DNA of 42,335 nt, taken from the NCBI GenBank assembly GCA_041495205.1, contig JBGQCF010000015.1, positions 1 to 42,335 of the forward strand. The letters are read 5' to 3'. The stretch comes from JAHFRG01 sp041495205. GTDB taxonomy: Bacteria; Pseudomonadota; Gammaproteobacteria; Burkholderiales; JAHFRG01. The first letter of the stretch is position 1. The number at the start of each line of letters is the position of its first letter. The notes under the pieces are model-generated. The model made no database searches. It was not told the origin of the DNA and saw only the letters and a list, made by a program, of their open reading frames with translations. Below are positions 8,136-16,456 of this stretch, in pieces. The translations under genes were made by a program, and so were the position numbers.

Positions 8136-8693
8136 CTAGCGGGCTAGCTTTTCAACACGCTTTTCCAGGCGCTCGACATCATCGCGCAGGGCATCCACTT
8201 CGGCGATGAATTGTTTAACGTGAGTAGATTTTGCAATCAGCGGCCGTTCTTCGGTCCAGTATTCGGAAAAAGAGCGGCCCAAGCTGTCGGACGTCTGCTT
8301 GCCCCAGGTGCTGAAACTTTCCGCGGCGCTGACGATGCGCTGCGCCGCGATATCGCCGAAAATGCGGCTCAAATCCTCCGCCGCGTCCCAGCGCAGGTTT
8401 TTTGCGACATGCGCTATTTCGCCGGCAAATTCGCTGTCCCCGGTAATTTCGACCTGCTTATAAGCTGCCTCGTCGCGCCCGAGAAGGCGCAGCAATAGCG
8501 GCGGAGTGAGGACAAATTTGGTATCAGGTGCCGCATCGCCCGCAGCCTTTGCTACTTCGCCGCTGGATGTGACGGTGAGGGACAAAGAAAACGGCGGAAC
8601 CAGGAAATGCGCAGTCTTGCCGGCAAAGGGCTTAAGCCGCTCGCGGGCCCAGGATTCACCGCGCAGCAAATGGTTCAAAGCCGCATCCAACAT
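8136..8693 (-). CDS. ubiJ: Ubiquinone biosynthesis accessory factor UbiJ
   Basis: A 185-residue protein with an N-terminal SCP2-type lipid-binding fold (ALNHLLRGE at the start, FSLSLTVTSSGEV, EITGDSEFAGEIAHVAKNL) and a C-terminal coiled-coil (DALRDDVERLEKRVEKLAR), the architecture of UbiJ. In model bacteria UbiJ with UbiK helps assemble the soluble complex that hydroxylates and methylates ubiquinone precursors. The WDAAEDLSRIFGDI stretch is typical. It lies between the Tim44-like gene and ubiB, a common betaproteobacterial order. Confidence 0.92.
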   Translation of the reverse strand: MLDAALNHLLRGESWARERLKPFAGKTAHFLVPPFSLSLTVTSSGEVAKAAGDAAPDTKFVLTPPLLLRLLGRDEAAYKQVEITGDSEFAGEIAHVAKNLRWDAAEDLSRIFGDIAAQRIVSAAESFSTWGKQTSDSLGRSFSEYWTEERPLIAKSTHVKQFIAEVDALRDDVERLEKRVEKLAR

Positions 8694-8702
8694 GTGGAAG
8701 GT

Positions 8703-9530
8703 TCAGCTGACTTGCTGGATGCCGGCGAGCAGCCACACCGAATCGGGCTCGCTCAGGGATTTCCGCACGTTCCAGATTTCATAGAACGGCCGGGCGGGAG
8801 CGCCGGTTGCTTCACGGATGAGCCCGCTGAAGCGCACGCTGGCAATGGCCAAATCATCTTCGATTGCCACGTCCAAAACTTCTGCATCGAGCGTGATGAT
8901 CTCGGTTTTTTGCAGGTTGTCGCCACGCGCTGCAATTTTCCTGTTCAATTCATCGAACGTCTCCGGTGTCGTGTAGTCGCGGATGGTGTCGAGGTCCTGG
9001 TTGTCGTTCGCTGCTTGCAGACGGATGAAGCCCGCCTTGGCATTGCGCAGGAAAGGCTCGATTTCGAAACCGACCGGATAGGGCGCGGGTCGCGCCGCGC
9101 CGCCGAACATCCTTGCCGGCAGCGAAGGCGTGGTTTCAGCTCCCAGCGCAGCGTACTGCATCGGTTCATTTACCGGTTTCTTGCGCAAAATGCGGAAGAT
9201 GAAAAACACCGCCCCGAACAGCAGCGCCAGCATCGCTATGTCGGCAAGACGGATACCATTGAACGCGACGCCGGTTAACAAAGCCGCAAGCAGTCCGCCT
9301 GCCGCAAATCCTGCGACAAGCCGGGTGCTGGCCACTGGAGCAGGTAAGGGTGCGGGGGCCTGGGCCGGCGCGACGGGCAAGGCCTGCCGCCTTGCCGAAT
9401 CGCGCTGCTTGGCGAGGCTGCTCCCGCTGCCGAGGCGCTTGGCTGCATGCGTGTCAAAGCTGGCGAACCCCAAGCCTACCAGGGCTAAAACCAGCAGCAG
9501 GGCAAAACTATTTAAGGCGGTCTGTCTCAT
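8703..9530 (-). CDS. Tim44-like domain membrane protein
   Basis: About 275 residues from the ATG at 9530. That ATG overlaps the stop of the upstream ATP-grasp gene as ATGA, which decides the start; a longer frame begins at 9581 inside the upstream gene. An N-terminal membrane segment or signal (ALNSFALLLVLALVGLGFASF) is followed by a Pro/Ala linker and two more hydrophobic stretches (LVAGFAAGGLLAALLTGVAF and IAMLALLFGAVFFIFRIL). The last ~140 residues form the Tim44-like/NTF2-type fold (GFEIEPFLRNAKAGFIRLQA, IRDYTTPETFDEL, FYEIWNVRKS). The mitochondrial relative tethers the import motor; the bacterial role is unknown. Its place beside ubiJ is common in betaproteobacteria. Confidence 0.87.
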   Translation of the reverse strand: MRQTALNSFALLLVLALVGLGFASFDTHAAKRLGSGSSLAKQRDSARRQALPVAPAQAPAPLPAPVASTRLVAGFAAGGLLAALLTGVAFNGIRLADIAMLALLFGAVFFIFRILRKKPVNEPMQYAALGAETTPSLPARMFGGAARPAPYPVGFEIEPFLRNAKAGFIRLQAANDNQDLDTIRDYTTPETFDELNRKIAARGDNLQKTEIITLDAEVLDVAIEDDLAIASVRFSGLIREATGAPARPFYEIWNVRKSLSEPDSVWLLAGIQQVS

Positions 9531-10774
9531 GTTGAAGATTCTATCACCTGGAATTCGGGCTGAATATCGAATTGCAAGCACCGGTGCGCTGATCTTATGA
9601 CCGATTCAACCTCCTGCGGGTTCGCGGCGCTGGCAAAAATAAAGCCGAGATAGCTTGCGCCTTCAGGCGGCGGGGTGATGATATGCCCGCTTTCCGCAGT
9701 GATTTCGATGCCGGTGATACCCGGCAATTTCCCGGCGACGTCGAGATTGCGCACACCCTGGTATATGCCGCGCATCGCAATCGGGATCATCATTACGCCG
9801 GCGGCGCAGCCAAGGTCGGGTGCGGGCGGCTTTTCCCCCAGAGCCTGGCGCAGAATCAGTTCCTCGATACTGATTCCCAACGCGTGTCGCAATACGCGCC
9901 CGCACAAGCCGCCGATCGAGCGCGCCGCAATTTCCAGAAGCCAGATGCCTGCGCTGTTCAAGCGCATTTCCGCGTGCACCGGGCCGGTAATCAGTCCTGC
10001 GACTTTACAGGCGCGCTGCACGGTTTGCAGCATCTCATCCTGCGTATTTTGCGGCAGCCGTGAGGGCGTGACATAAAGCGTTTCCTCGAAATACGGCCCA
10101 TCCAGCGGATCAGGCTTGTCGAAAAGCGCAAGGGTTTTGAGTTGCCCATCTTCCAGTAGGCCTTCAAGAGCGCATTCCATTCCCGGAATGAAGCTTTCTA
10201 TGACCAGGCCAAGCGCCGCGGCGTCGCGGTCTGCCTTACTCTGGATCTCCCGCGCCCGGGCCGTGGCCTGCAGGTATTGCTGCAAATTGTCGGCACGGAT
10301 TACGCCGCGGCTTGCCGAGAGTCTTCTTGCTTTGACCACTACCGGGAAACGCAGCCGCGGAATCAGGGCGGCAGGGTCGGTGTGGTCCGGCAGATGAAGA
10401 AATTCGGGGCAGTTGAACCCATGTGTGCTGAGCAACTCGCGGAATGCCAGCTTGTCGCGCAGCTTTCGCACCGCCTGCGGCGGGTTTCCTTTAAGCCCAA
10501 GGCGCTCATTGAGCAATGCCGCCAGCTCGAGGCCGTGATCATCCACCGCGAGCACCGCTTCAGGCTTGCGCGCAAGCGCTTGCAGGATGGTTTCCGCTGC
10601 CTGTTCGGGCATATCGAAATGCACCGACATGATGGGCGTCAACCCCCATTGCGGCGCGAGTTGATGGCAGTAATCGGCTGCGCTGATGATTTCGATGTCA
10701 AGTACTTTGGCGGCGGCGAGGAAATCGCTGTTGCGGTAAGAGGTGGTGGGAAGAAGGAGGAGTATCTGCTTCAT
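9527..10774 (-). CDS. ATP-grasp family carboxylate-amine ligase-like enzyme
   Basis: A 415-residue cytoplasmic enzyme. It starts with a preATP-grasp Rossmann-like domain (MKQILLLLPTTSYR, VLAVDDHGLELAALLNERLG). The ATP-grasp fold covers about residues 100-310: KLRDKLAFRELLSTHGF, the nucleotide lysine in FPVVVKARRLSASRGV, ESFIPGMECALEGLLEDG, and the Mg-binding GPVHAEMRLNSAGIWLLEIA followed by ARSIGG. The closest broad match is to the biotin-carboxylase/L-amino-acid-ligase-like ATP-grasp enzymes, which join a carboxylate to an amine through an acyl phosphate; the substrates here are unknown. It follows the radical SAM gene by 45 bp and overlaps the Tim44 gene by ATGA. The radical SAM gene next to it suggests a joint pathway. 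Confidence 0.85.
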   Translation of the reverse strand: MKQILLLLPTTSYRNSDFLAAAKVLDIEIISAADYCHQLAPQWGLTPIMSVHFDMPEQAAETILQALARKPEAVLAVDDHGLELAALLNERLGLKGNPPQAVRKLRDKLAFRELLSTHGFNCPEFLHLPDHTDPAALIPRLRFPVVVKARRLSASRGVIRADNLQQYLQATARAREIQSKADRDAAALGLVIESFIPGMECALEGLLEDGQLKTLALFDKPDPLDGPYFEETLYVTPSRLPQNTQDEMLQTVQRACKVAGLITGPVHAEMRLNSAGIWLLEIAARSIGGLCGRVLRHALGISIEELILRQALGEKPPAPDLGCAAGVMMIPIAMRGIYQGVRNLDVAGKLPGITGIEITAESGHIITPPPEGASYLGFIFASAANPQEVESVIRSAHRCLQFDIQPEFQVIESST

Positions 10775-10783
10775 TTATTAATT

Positions 10784-10810
10784 CCAAGCTGCCAAGGCAC
10801 CAAGGACGCC
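10784..10810. repeat. Phased 8-nt repeat between radical SAM and ATP-grasp genes
   Basis: Three consecutive 8-mers, CCAAGCTG, CCAAGGCA and CCAAGGAC, then GCC. They occupy most of the 45-bp gap just upstream of the ATP-grasp start. It resembles the short phased-unit repeats elsewhere in the window, but without a second arm. Confidence 0.6.
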
Positions 10811-10819
10811 AGTTTATTT

Positions 10820-12259
10820 CTAAAAACTCTGCAACTGCTGATGGGTTGGCTCGGCACAGCAATACCACGGCTCTGATAATCGGGGAATCGGTCGTTGATT
10901 TTTGGGCTTGGGCAAAGCAGGAACGGGAATGCCCAGTGCGGTATGCGCCATTTGCCAGATGCGTTCGAACGCTTCGCGACGCGGGAGCTTCTCCGATTGT
11001 TCAACCAGCGCTTGCACCTGGCTTTGCAGACGGTCCACCCGCGGGTCGCGGTGGCGCCACGGATAACCCAAAAGAATCGGGTCGAAGTCCTCGATGAGAT
11101 CGCTAAAACCCGGCAATTGCAGCAGGTATGAGCCTTTTGGAATCAGCAGGCGGATGAAAAGTTGCACCGGGGGCACGCTTTCCACGAGATCGAGATCGGC
11201 GATGCGCCGCAACAGTTCGATATAACCATCGAGCGTCATCCACGGCGTGAATGCGACAAAAGTCGGAGCAAAAGCGATGCCGGCTTCGCGCATCAGCGCA
11301 ACAACGCGGTTGAAGTCCTTACTCGAGTGGTTTTTGGCCAGGTATGCAAGAACGCGGTCATCCACTGATTCCACTGCCGAGGTAATGAACAGGCAGCCGG
11401 TTATTTTCAATTCCGGCAGGAGGTCCGCATGTTCGATGAGGTGCTGTACTTTGATAGTGGCGTCGTAAGTGATATCGGGAAATTTCCCGTGCAACGCGCG
11501 CACGATTTTCAGGGAATGGGTCGGGCCGTTGAAGAAATCAGGGTCGCCGAAGGAAATGTGCCGCGCCCCCATCGCTACCTGCTGGCGGATATCCGCAAGC
11601 ACCACCTCCGCCGGCACAATGCGGAACTTGCCTTGGTACACCGGCACCACCGGGCAATGGCGGCATAGATGTTTGCAGCCACGGCTGGCTTCGGCAAAGC
11701 CAACCACTTTTTTTCTTCCGTCGGGAAGCTCCAGCCGGGTGTAGCGCTGCAATTCCGGAAGAATCGAACGCTCAGGGACTACAAAACCGATTTTATTCAG
11801 ATTGACCACCGGCTCAACTTGCGTAGCAGAGGCTTGCCCGTTTCTGAGCCGTTGGGCCAGGCTTAGCAGTCCGGGCTCGAATTCACCACCCAGCACGGTT
11901 TGCACCCCGAGACTTCTCAAGAGCACTTCATTCATGGGTGCGTACAAGCCGTAGACGCACAGGTGCGCCCTGGGGGAAAGCCGTTTGATGCGCGGCAGCG
12001 CCTGTATTGCGATGCGCGTTGCAGTGTGCATTCCGACGTAAATGGCGACCAGCGAGGTTTCTGCCAGCTCCTCTGCATTGAGCTTTTGCAAGGAAAGATC
12101 AAGGCAGGCAACTGCAAATCCCTCGCGTTTAAGCCATGCCGCGGGTTCGGCCAACGCGAACGGTTGCCGCCCCAGCTCATAAGGGTTAATGAGAACGACT
12201 TTGAATGCGCCAGTGCGGCGCGATTGCAATCCGGGAGGATTAACCGTGACAGTGTCCAC
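10820..12259 (-). CDS. CCAEP-tail radical SAM protein with B12-binding-like N-domain
   Basis: A 479-residue protein. Residues ~18-140 form a Rossmann-like B12-binding-type domain (FKVVLINPYELG, VYVG-like IYVGMHTAT, TVLGGEFEPG) without an obvious DxHxxG motif. The radical SAM core has the 4Fe-4S motif CKHLCRHC (Cys195, 199, 202; CX3CX2C), then GARHISFGDPDFFNGP and ITSAVESVDDRVL. The tail ends in WYCCAEPTHQQL, with Cys467-Cys468 encoded TGC TGT. This matches what I recall of the CUAEP/CCAEP-tail radical SAM (seleno)protein family, here the all-cysteine form. The start is GTG, 6 nt after the ubiE stop; no other plausible start is near. The reaction and substrate are unknown. Confidence 0.88.
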   Translation of the reverse strand: MDTVTVNPPGLQSRRTGAFKVVLINPYELGRQPFALAEPAAWLKREGFAVACLDLSLQKLNAEELAETSLVAIYVGMHTATRIAIQALPRIKRLSPRAHLCVYGLYAPMNEVLLRSLGVQTVLGGEFEPGLLSLAQRLRNGQASATQVEPVVNLNKIGFVVPERSILPELQRYTRLELPDGRKKVVGFAEASRGCKHLCRHCPVVPVYQGKFRIVPAEVVLADIRQQVAMGARHISFGDPDFFNGPTHSLKIVRALHGKFPDITYDATIKVQHLIEHADLLPELKITGCLFITSAVESVDDRVLAYLAKNHSSKDFNRVVALMREAGIAFAPTFVAFTPWMTLDGYIELLRRIADLDLVESVPPVQLFIRLLIPKGSYLLQLPGFSDLIEDFDPILLGYPWRHRDPRVDRLQSQVQALVEQSEKLPRREAFERIWQMAHTALGIPVPALPKPKNQRPIPRLSEPWYCCAEPTHQQLQSF

Positions 12260-12265
12260 TGAGTT

Positions 12266-13003
12266 TTAAAACCTGTAGCCGCGATGCAGGGCGACGACTC
12301 CCGCGCTGAGATTGAAGTATTCGACGCGCTCGAACCCGGCCTGTTCCATCATCTGCTTCAGTTCCTCCTGCGAGGGATGCAAGCGGATGGATTCAGCGAG
12401 GTAGCGGTAGCTGTCGGCATCGTTCACGACGAGCTTGCCCAGAGCCGGCAGTACCTTGAACGAATACGCATCGTAGAGCGGCTGCAGCGGTTTCCAGATT
12501 TTGGAAAATTCAAGCACCAAAAGCCGCCCGCCGGGTCTTAACACGCGCCACATTTCCTTGAGCGCCAAATCCTTGTGTGTCATGTTCCTGAGACCAAAGG
12601 CAACGCTCACGCAATCGAAGTAATCGTCGGGGAAAGGCAGTTTTTCCGCGTCGCATTGTGCGACCGGCAATGGCAGCCCTTTGTCGAGCAGGCGGTCGCG
12701 GCCGAGCCTGAGCATGGAGTTGTTGATGTCGGTGAACCATATTGTGCCGCCTTCGCCTACGCGCTTGGCGAAGAGCACGCTCATGTCTGCGGTGCCGCCG
12801 GCGATGTCGAGCACACGGTCGCCGGCCTTGACCGCGCTCAATTCGAGTGTGAATCGTTTCCACAGCCGGTGCGCGCCCAACGACATCAGGTCGTTCATCA
12901 GGTCGTAGCGGTTTGCCACCGAGTTGAATACGCCTGCAACCAGGGAGGTTTTTTCCTCTTCGGCGACTTTTTGAAAACCGAAATCGGTAGGTTTACTCAT
13001 CAT
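12266..13003 (-). CDS. ubiE: Demethylmenaquinone/2-polyprenyl-benzoquinol C-methyltransferase UbiE
   Basis: A cytoplasmic SAM-dependent methyltransferase that adds the C-methyl group to the ubiquinone (and, where present, menaquinone) ring. It begins with FGFQKVAEEEKTSLVAGVFN and VANRYDLMNDLMSLGAHRLW, the UbiE family signature. Motif I is VLDIAGGTADMS; later come FGLRNMTHKDLALKEMWRVL and GGRLLVLEFSK. At 245 residues it is standard length. Two adjacent ATGs (13003 and 13000) are possible starts. It precedes the radical SAM gene by 6 bp and follows DUF971 by 108 bp. Confidence 0.97.
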   Translation of the reverse strand: MMSKPTDFGFQKVAEEEKTSLVAGVFNSVANRYDLMNDLMSLGAHRLWKRFTLELSAVKAGDRVLDIAGGTADMSVLFAKRVGEGGTIWFTDINNSMLRLGRDRLLDKGLPLPVAQCDAEKLPFPDDYFDCVSVAFGLRNMTHKDLALKEMWRVLRPGGRLLVLEFSKIWKPLQPLYDAYSFKVLPALGKLVVNDADSYRYLAESIRLHPSQEELKQMMEQAGFERVEYFNLSAGVVALHRGYRF

Positions 13004-13111
13004 TAAACTGGGAAAGAGTCAGCCGGGCAAACACGGAGGCAAATAATGAAATTATCCGCGCTTTCTGTGACCGGCAGATGATATTGTTTTGCATTGCTTT
13101 CCTGGGCGTTC

Positions 13112-13522
13112 CTATTTGGATTTAGGCCGGGACTCAAACGCCCCGGCAACCGGTTCGCGGCTTGCTCCCGCGGTTTCCATGCGCTTCAAGTATTCCTGCC
13201 ACATACTTTCCTGGTTCACCCCCAGCGCGTACAGGTAATCCCAAGAGTATATGCCGGTATCATGGCCATCCGAGAAACACGGCTGCACTGCATAGCTGCC
13301 TACAGGTTCGATTCGGGTAATTTCGACATTTTTCTTACCGACTTGCAGTACTTCCTGCCCCGGACCGTGGCCGCGCACTTCGGCGGAAGGGGAATAAACG
13401 CGCAGAAATTCGTACGGAAGCTGGAAGATTTTCCCGTCGGAGAAGGAAATTTCCATTACCCGCGATTTCTGATGCAGCTTGATTTCAGTCGGGCTGGGGG
13501 TGCCTTTGTCGAGCCCTGCCAT
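13112..13522 (-). CDS. DUF971 (gamma-butyrobetaine hydroxylase-like N-domain) protein
   Basis: A 136-residue stand-alone DUF971 protein: PTEIKLHQKSRVMEISFSDG near the start, FQLPYEFLRVYSPSAEVRGH in the middle, then PVGSYAVQPCFSDGHDTGIY and SWDYLYALG. The same domain forms the N-terminus of gamma-butyrobetaine hydroxylase, but here the oxygenase is absent. It is typically found upstream of ubiE in betaproteobacteria, which suggests an accessory role there; its activity is not established. On the minus strand a TATGAT box (13563-13568) lies ~40 nt before the start and may be the -10 of the ubiquinone operon. No convincing -35 is seen. Confidence 0.88.
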   Translation of the reverse strand: MAGLDKGTPSPTEIKLHQKSRVMEISFSDGKIFQLPYEFLRVYSPSAEVRGHGPGQEVLQVGKKNVEITRIEPVGSYAVQPCFSDGHDTGIYSWDYLYALGVNQESMWQEYLKRMETAGASREPVAGAFESRPKSK

Positions 13523-13633
13523 GATTTTTCCGCAAAAAAACCGCTGTTGCGTTCAGGAAATCATCATAACCGAGTCGGGGCAAATTAAAAATAACGTTCG
13601 CGTTGTGGTTTTCCTGCAGAGTTTTGGCGGACT

Positions 13634-15235
13634 TTATGCGCTGCCAAAGTCAACCTGCTCGTAGTCGCTGCCTTTCTCCATGAGCCTGGTGAGCTTCAGG
13701 CGCTGCGGTTCGCTGGTAAACACCTCGATGATCCGCCCGGTCTGAAACCACCCGCCGGGTAGAATCAACGAAGGTTCGATCTTCTGATCCGGCACATCCG
13801 GCAATAGAAAGGCCTGGACGTAGGCGGGCGGTACGCCGACTCCGACTGGCCGTACCGCAACGGGTTCGGGATTTCCCGGCAGAGTGCGCACGCCGAGATG
13901 CAATTCGCCGTTCTGCTTGAGAGTGAGCCATTGCACCACGCACAACAAAAATGTCTTCCCGCCTGCCGGACAAGTTCCGATGAGCTGGTGGAGCTGCACG
14001 CGTGACCCGCCCCCCTCCCGCGCCCGCACCAAGCCGAAACCCTCGGGTCCATCGTTTTTGGTTTTCCAGGATTCCAGGGCATAACCCATTTGCGAAGCCC
14101 GCACTTCTTCGCGTTGCTTGCTCAAGTGACCGAAGGTCGCCAGCTCTTCCTCCTCTTGTCGGGAGAGGTGCGGGGCTCCCGGCTGCTTGAACGGTTTGCC
14201 GCTCATAAAATAATGAATCGCCGGAATACCGATGCAAACTTGCACTGTATTCTCTATCTGACGGCGTGGTTTTACCGCCCCGCTGCCCGGTTTGCACCAC
14301 TGCTGGTAAAGCAGCTTGAGCAGAGTCTCGCAGCCGGGTTGTATGCAATCTGTGCCGAGGCCGAGTTCCGCAGGCGGCCGCCCTTGTTCGAGCAGCACAA
14401 TTCTCTTCAACAGGTTTTTAGCCAGGTCATCTACGGCAAGGTAGCGGGCCGACGCGGGAGCGCTTCCTTTGAGACGGAGCGTCACGCCCTGGTTGCCTTC
14501 GAGATCCACCGCCAGCATAAATGCGCCCTCAGGCGGCGCGGTTGTAATGCTGATTTTATCGCCCCATTTTTCAAGCCAGCGCTTGGCGAGTTCGAGCCGC
14601 TTGGGCGAGAGCGAATAGGGATTGCCAAGGCCGAGCAACAGCGCCTGTGCATAAGCTGCCGCGCAACTAGTGGGATTCGCTTCCCGGTTGAGATCGTCGC
14701 GCACCGCAGTATCGGCAAAGCCGTGTTTTTCGGCAAATGCATACAGCGCGTGCAGGTGCCTCCACCAATCCGGGACGACTTCCTGGTTGGTCAGGTAATA
14801 CTCCAAAATGGATAATGTCGTGTATCGCACGCAGCGCTGGCACATGAGCGCGGCGTTTTTTCTCGCCTCTTCGCCGTCTTCGACGGCATCCTGCAGGCAG
14901 CGCTGATACGCCGCCCGCAGCGTCTGCCACAGTTCCACCACTTGTTTCCACAACGCCGCCTCCGTCGCAGCCAGCGGCAGCGGTTTGGTGGCGTATTTCT
15001 TTGCACACTCGGTCTGCACCAGTTCGACTGTCTCGCGCAGCTCTTCAAGCGTTTTGAGCCGCTCCAGGGGCCCCGTCCTGAATTGCAGGAAGCGTTTAAG
15101 CTCGGCAGTTAATACCGGCTGCGCCTGTGTAGGATTGGTGAGCGGCAATTGCTCAATCCAGCGCCTGCAGGAAGCGGCGTTGCTCAACTCTGTGGTGGTT
15201 CCCGGGCGGATGTCGGGAAGCGGCATCGGCAACAT
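13634..15235 (-). CDS. Uncharacterised 533-residue proteobacterial protein
   Basis: A cytoplasmic protein with no signal or membrane segment. The N-terminus (MPLPDIRPG, then RRWIEQLPLTNPTQA) and the following helices (FLQFRTGPLERLKTLEELRE, KKYATKPLPLAATE) resemble a family common in beta- and gammaproteobacteria that I recall being annotated as hypothetical or as a putative cyclic-di-GMP-binding/PilZ-like protein. The C-terminal ~120 residues are rich in short strands (ELHLGVRTLPGNPEPVAVRP, GWFQTGRIIEVFTSEPQRLK), compatible with a small beta-barrel. I see no canonical RxxxR plus DxSxxG PilZ motif, so the c-di-GMP link is not supported here. A second in-frame ATG (15226) gives the MPLPDI start. 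It lies 15 bp after the HIT gene. Confidence 0.75.
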   Translation of the reverse strand: MLPMPLPDIRPGTTTELSNAASCRRWIEQLPLTNPTQAQPVLTAELKRFLQFRTGPLERLKTLEELRETVELVQTECAKKYATKPLPLAATEAALWKQVVELWQTLRAAYQRCLQDAVEDGEEARKNAALMCQRCVRYTTLSILEYYLTNQEVVPDWWRHLHALYAFAEKHGFADTAVRDDLNREANPTSCAAAYAQALLLGLGNPYSLSPKRLELAKRWLEKWGDKISITTAPPEGAFMLAVDLEGNQGVTLRLKGSAPASARYLAVDDLAKNLLKRIVLLEQGRPPAELGLGTDCIQPGCETLLKLLYQQWCKPGSGAVKPRRQIENTVQVCIGIPAIHYFMSGKPFKQPGAPHLSRQEEEELATFGHLSKQREEVRASQMGYALESWKTKNDGPEGFGLVRAREGGGSRVQLHQLIGTCPAGGKTFLLCVVQWLTLKQNGELHLGVRTLPGNPEPVAVRPVGVGVPPAYVQAFLLPDVPDQKIEPSLILPGGWFQTGRIIEVFTSEPQRLKLTRLMEKGSDYEQVDFGSA

Positions 15236-15250
15236 CTGGGTATCACTTTT

Positions 15251-15667
15251 TCAATGCGGGTTAAGCGTCATTTGCAAAGAGGCTTGCAGCTTCGCTTTAA
15301 AATCTCGTGGCAAGGCGTGCGGAGTGGAGCGCAGCTTTTGCCCCCACACCGAATTGGGAAAATGCGGATCATCCTGATAACGCGGAATTACATGCCAGTG
15401 CACATGAGGAGTAACATTGCCCAGGCTCGCCAGGTTGATTTTGTCGGGGATGAGCAAGTCGCGCAACACCTTCTCCACTGCGCATACCACGCGCAGCATG
15501 TGCTGACGTTCAATTTCGGCCAGATCGGTCATTTCGCGGGTATGCTTATCCCATATCACACGGCAGAATCCGGGATGTTCCGGGTCGTTGACCAGCACCA
15601 CGCGGCATAGCATGTCCCGCCACATGATTTCGCCACCGGATGATGCGCATAGCTCGCAGCTCGTCAT
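15251..15667 (-). CDS. HIT family nucleotide-binding protein
   Basis: About 138 residues from the ATG at 15667; a GTG two codons earlier is possible. The histidine-triad motif is HVHWHVIPRY, in the HxHxHxx form that cleaves nucleoside phosphoramidates or nucleotide esters. CELC near the N-terminus, before a residue pattern ending VVLVNDPEHPGFCRVIW, is typical of the bacterial HIT subgroup with a short N-terminal Cys pair. NLASLGNVTPHVHWH supplies the usual asparagine ahead of the triad. It is cytoplasmic, and its physiological substrate is not predictable. Confidence 0.92.
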   Translation of the reverse strand: MTSCELCASSGGEIMWRDMLCRVVLVNDPEHPGFCRVIWDKHTREMTDLAEIERQHMLRVVCAVEKVLRDLLIPDKINLASLGNVTPHVHWHVIPRYQDDPHFPNSVWGQKLRSTPHALPRDFKAKLQASLQMTLNPH

Positions 15668-15753
15668 AGACACGTCATGCTGGATGGTTATTTATTATAC
15701 CCCGATATCCCGCTTTATGAGGTCGTGGCGCATCATTTGAGCCAACCGCTTGG

Positions 15754-16431
15754 CTAGCGGACCACCGCGCTGAACACTTTTTTCAGGAGCTTGCCGCTGT
15801 AGTCGGCCGGGTTGCTGCGAATGGCTTTTTCCTCATCTCTCATTATCAGGAACAGCCCGTCCAGCGCTTTCTGCGTGACGTACTGCTCCATGTTCGGATG
15901 GTCGGTGAGCCCAAGCGCCGCGGCTTTGGCGGCATATTCATCATATTTTTTCACCACCCCGACTTGGCGCACGGTTTTGGTGACAATCGGCAGGAATTTG
16001 GCGCGCAGCTGGCTTTCGGTATTATTGCGGAAATACTGAGTCGCCGCATCGTCACCGCCGGTGAGGATGCCTTTGGCGTCCTGCATGCTCATTTTCTTCA
16101 CCGCGCCCAGCAGCAGTGTCTTGGCCTCGGGCACGGCGGCCTCTGCCGCGCGGTTCATGCCGGTAATGAGTTCATCGGAATACTTGCCCAACCCGAATTT
16201 TCGCATTGCGGCGTCTATCTTCTGCAGCTTGTCGGGCAGCGGGATTTTCACGCGCTGGTTGCCGAGGAAACCGTTTTCCACGCCGAGTTTTGCTACTGCG
16301 GCGCTCGAGCTCTGGCTTAATGCTTCTTTGAGACCCGCGACCACATCTTTATTGCTGAGACTCGCAAGGTCAACTGCGTGCGCTGGCAGGCTGAACAGGA
16401 TCCAGGCAAAAATGCCCAGCAGGGTACGCAT
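15754..16431 (-). CDS. Exported DUF4197 protein
   Basis: 225 residues from the ATG at 16431, which has AAGGAG 8 nt upstream. A signal peptide (MRTLLGIFAWILFSLPAHAV) precedes a helical mature domain with DUF4197 features: NKDVVAGLKEALSQSSSAAV, PLPDKLQKIDAAMRKFG, MNRAAEAAVPEAK, AVKKMSMQDAKGILTGGDDA, ATQYFRNNTESQL, and the end SGKLLKKVFSAVVR. The family is periplasmic and of unknown function. The frame stays open far upstream (to 16977), but that stretch is antisense-frame noise over the dienelactone hydrolase gene. Confidence 0.9.
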   Translation of the reverse strand: MRTLLGIFAWILFSLPAHAVDLASLSNKDVVAGLKEALSQSSSAAVAKLGVENGFLGNQRVKIPLPDKLQKIDAAMRKFGLGKYSDELITGMNRAAEAAVPEAKTLLLGAVKKMSMQDAKGILTGGDDAATQYFRNNTESQLRAKFLPIVTKTVRQVGVVKKYDEYAAKAAALGLTDHPNMEQYVTQKALDGLFLIMRDEEKAIRSNPADYSGKLLKKVFSAVVR

Positions 16432-16456
16432 GGATATCGCTCCTTGGATTAACGTT

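Noticed and set aside
10855..10861. Possible selenocysteine in the CCAEP tail
   Set aside because: Both codons are ordinary cysteine (TGC TGT); no in-frame TGA and no selenocysteine insertion element is needed.
14090..14815. A 241-residue plus-strand frame opposite the 533-residue protein
   Set aside because: No ribosome-binding site or domain; it is the antisense of coherent coding sequence.
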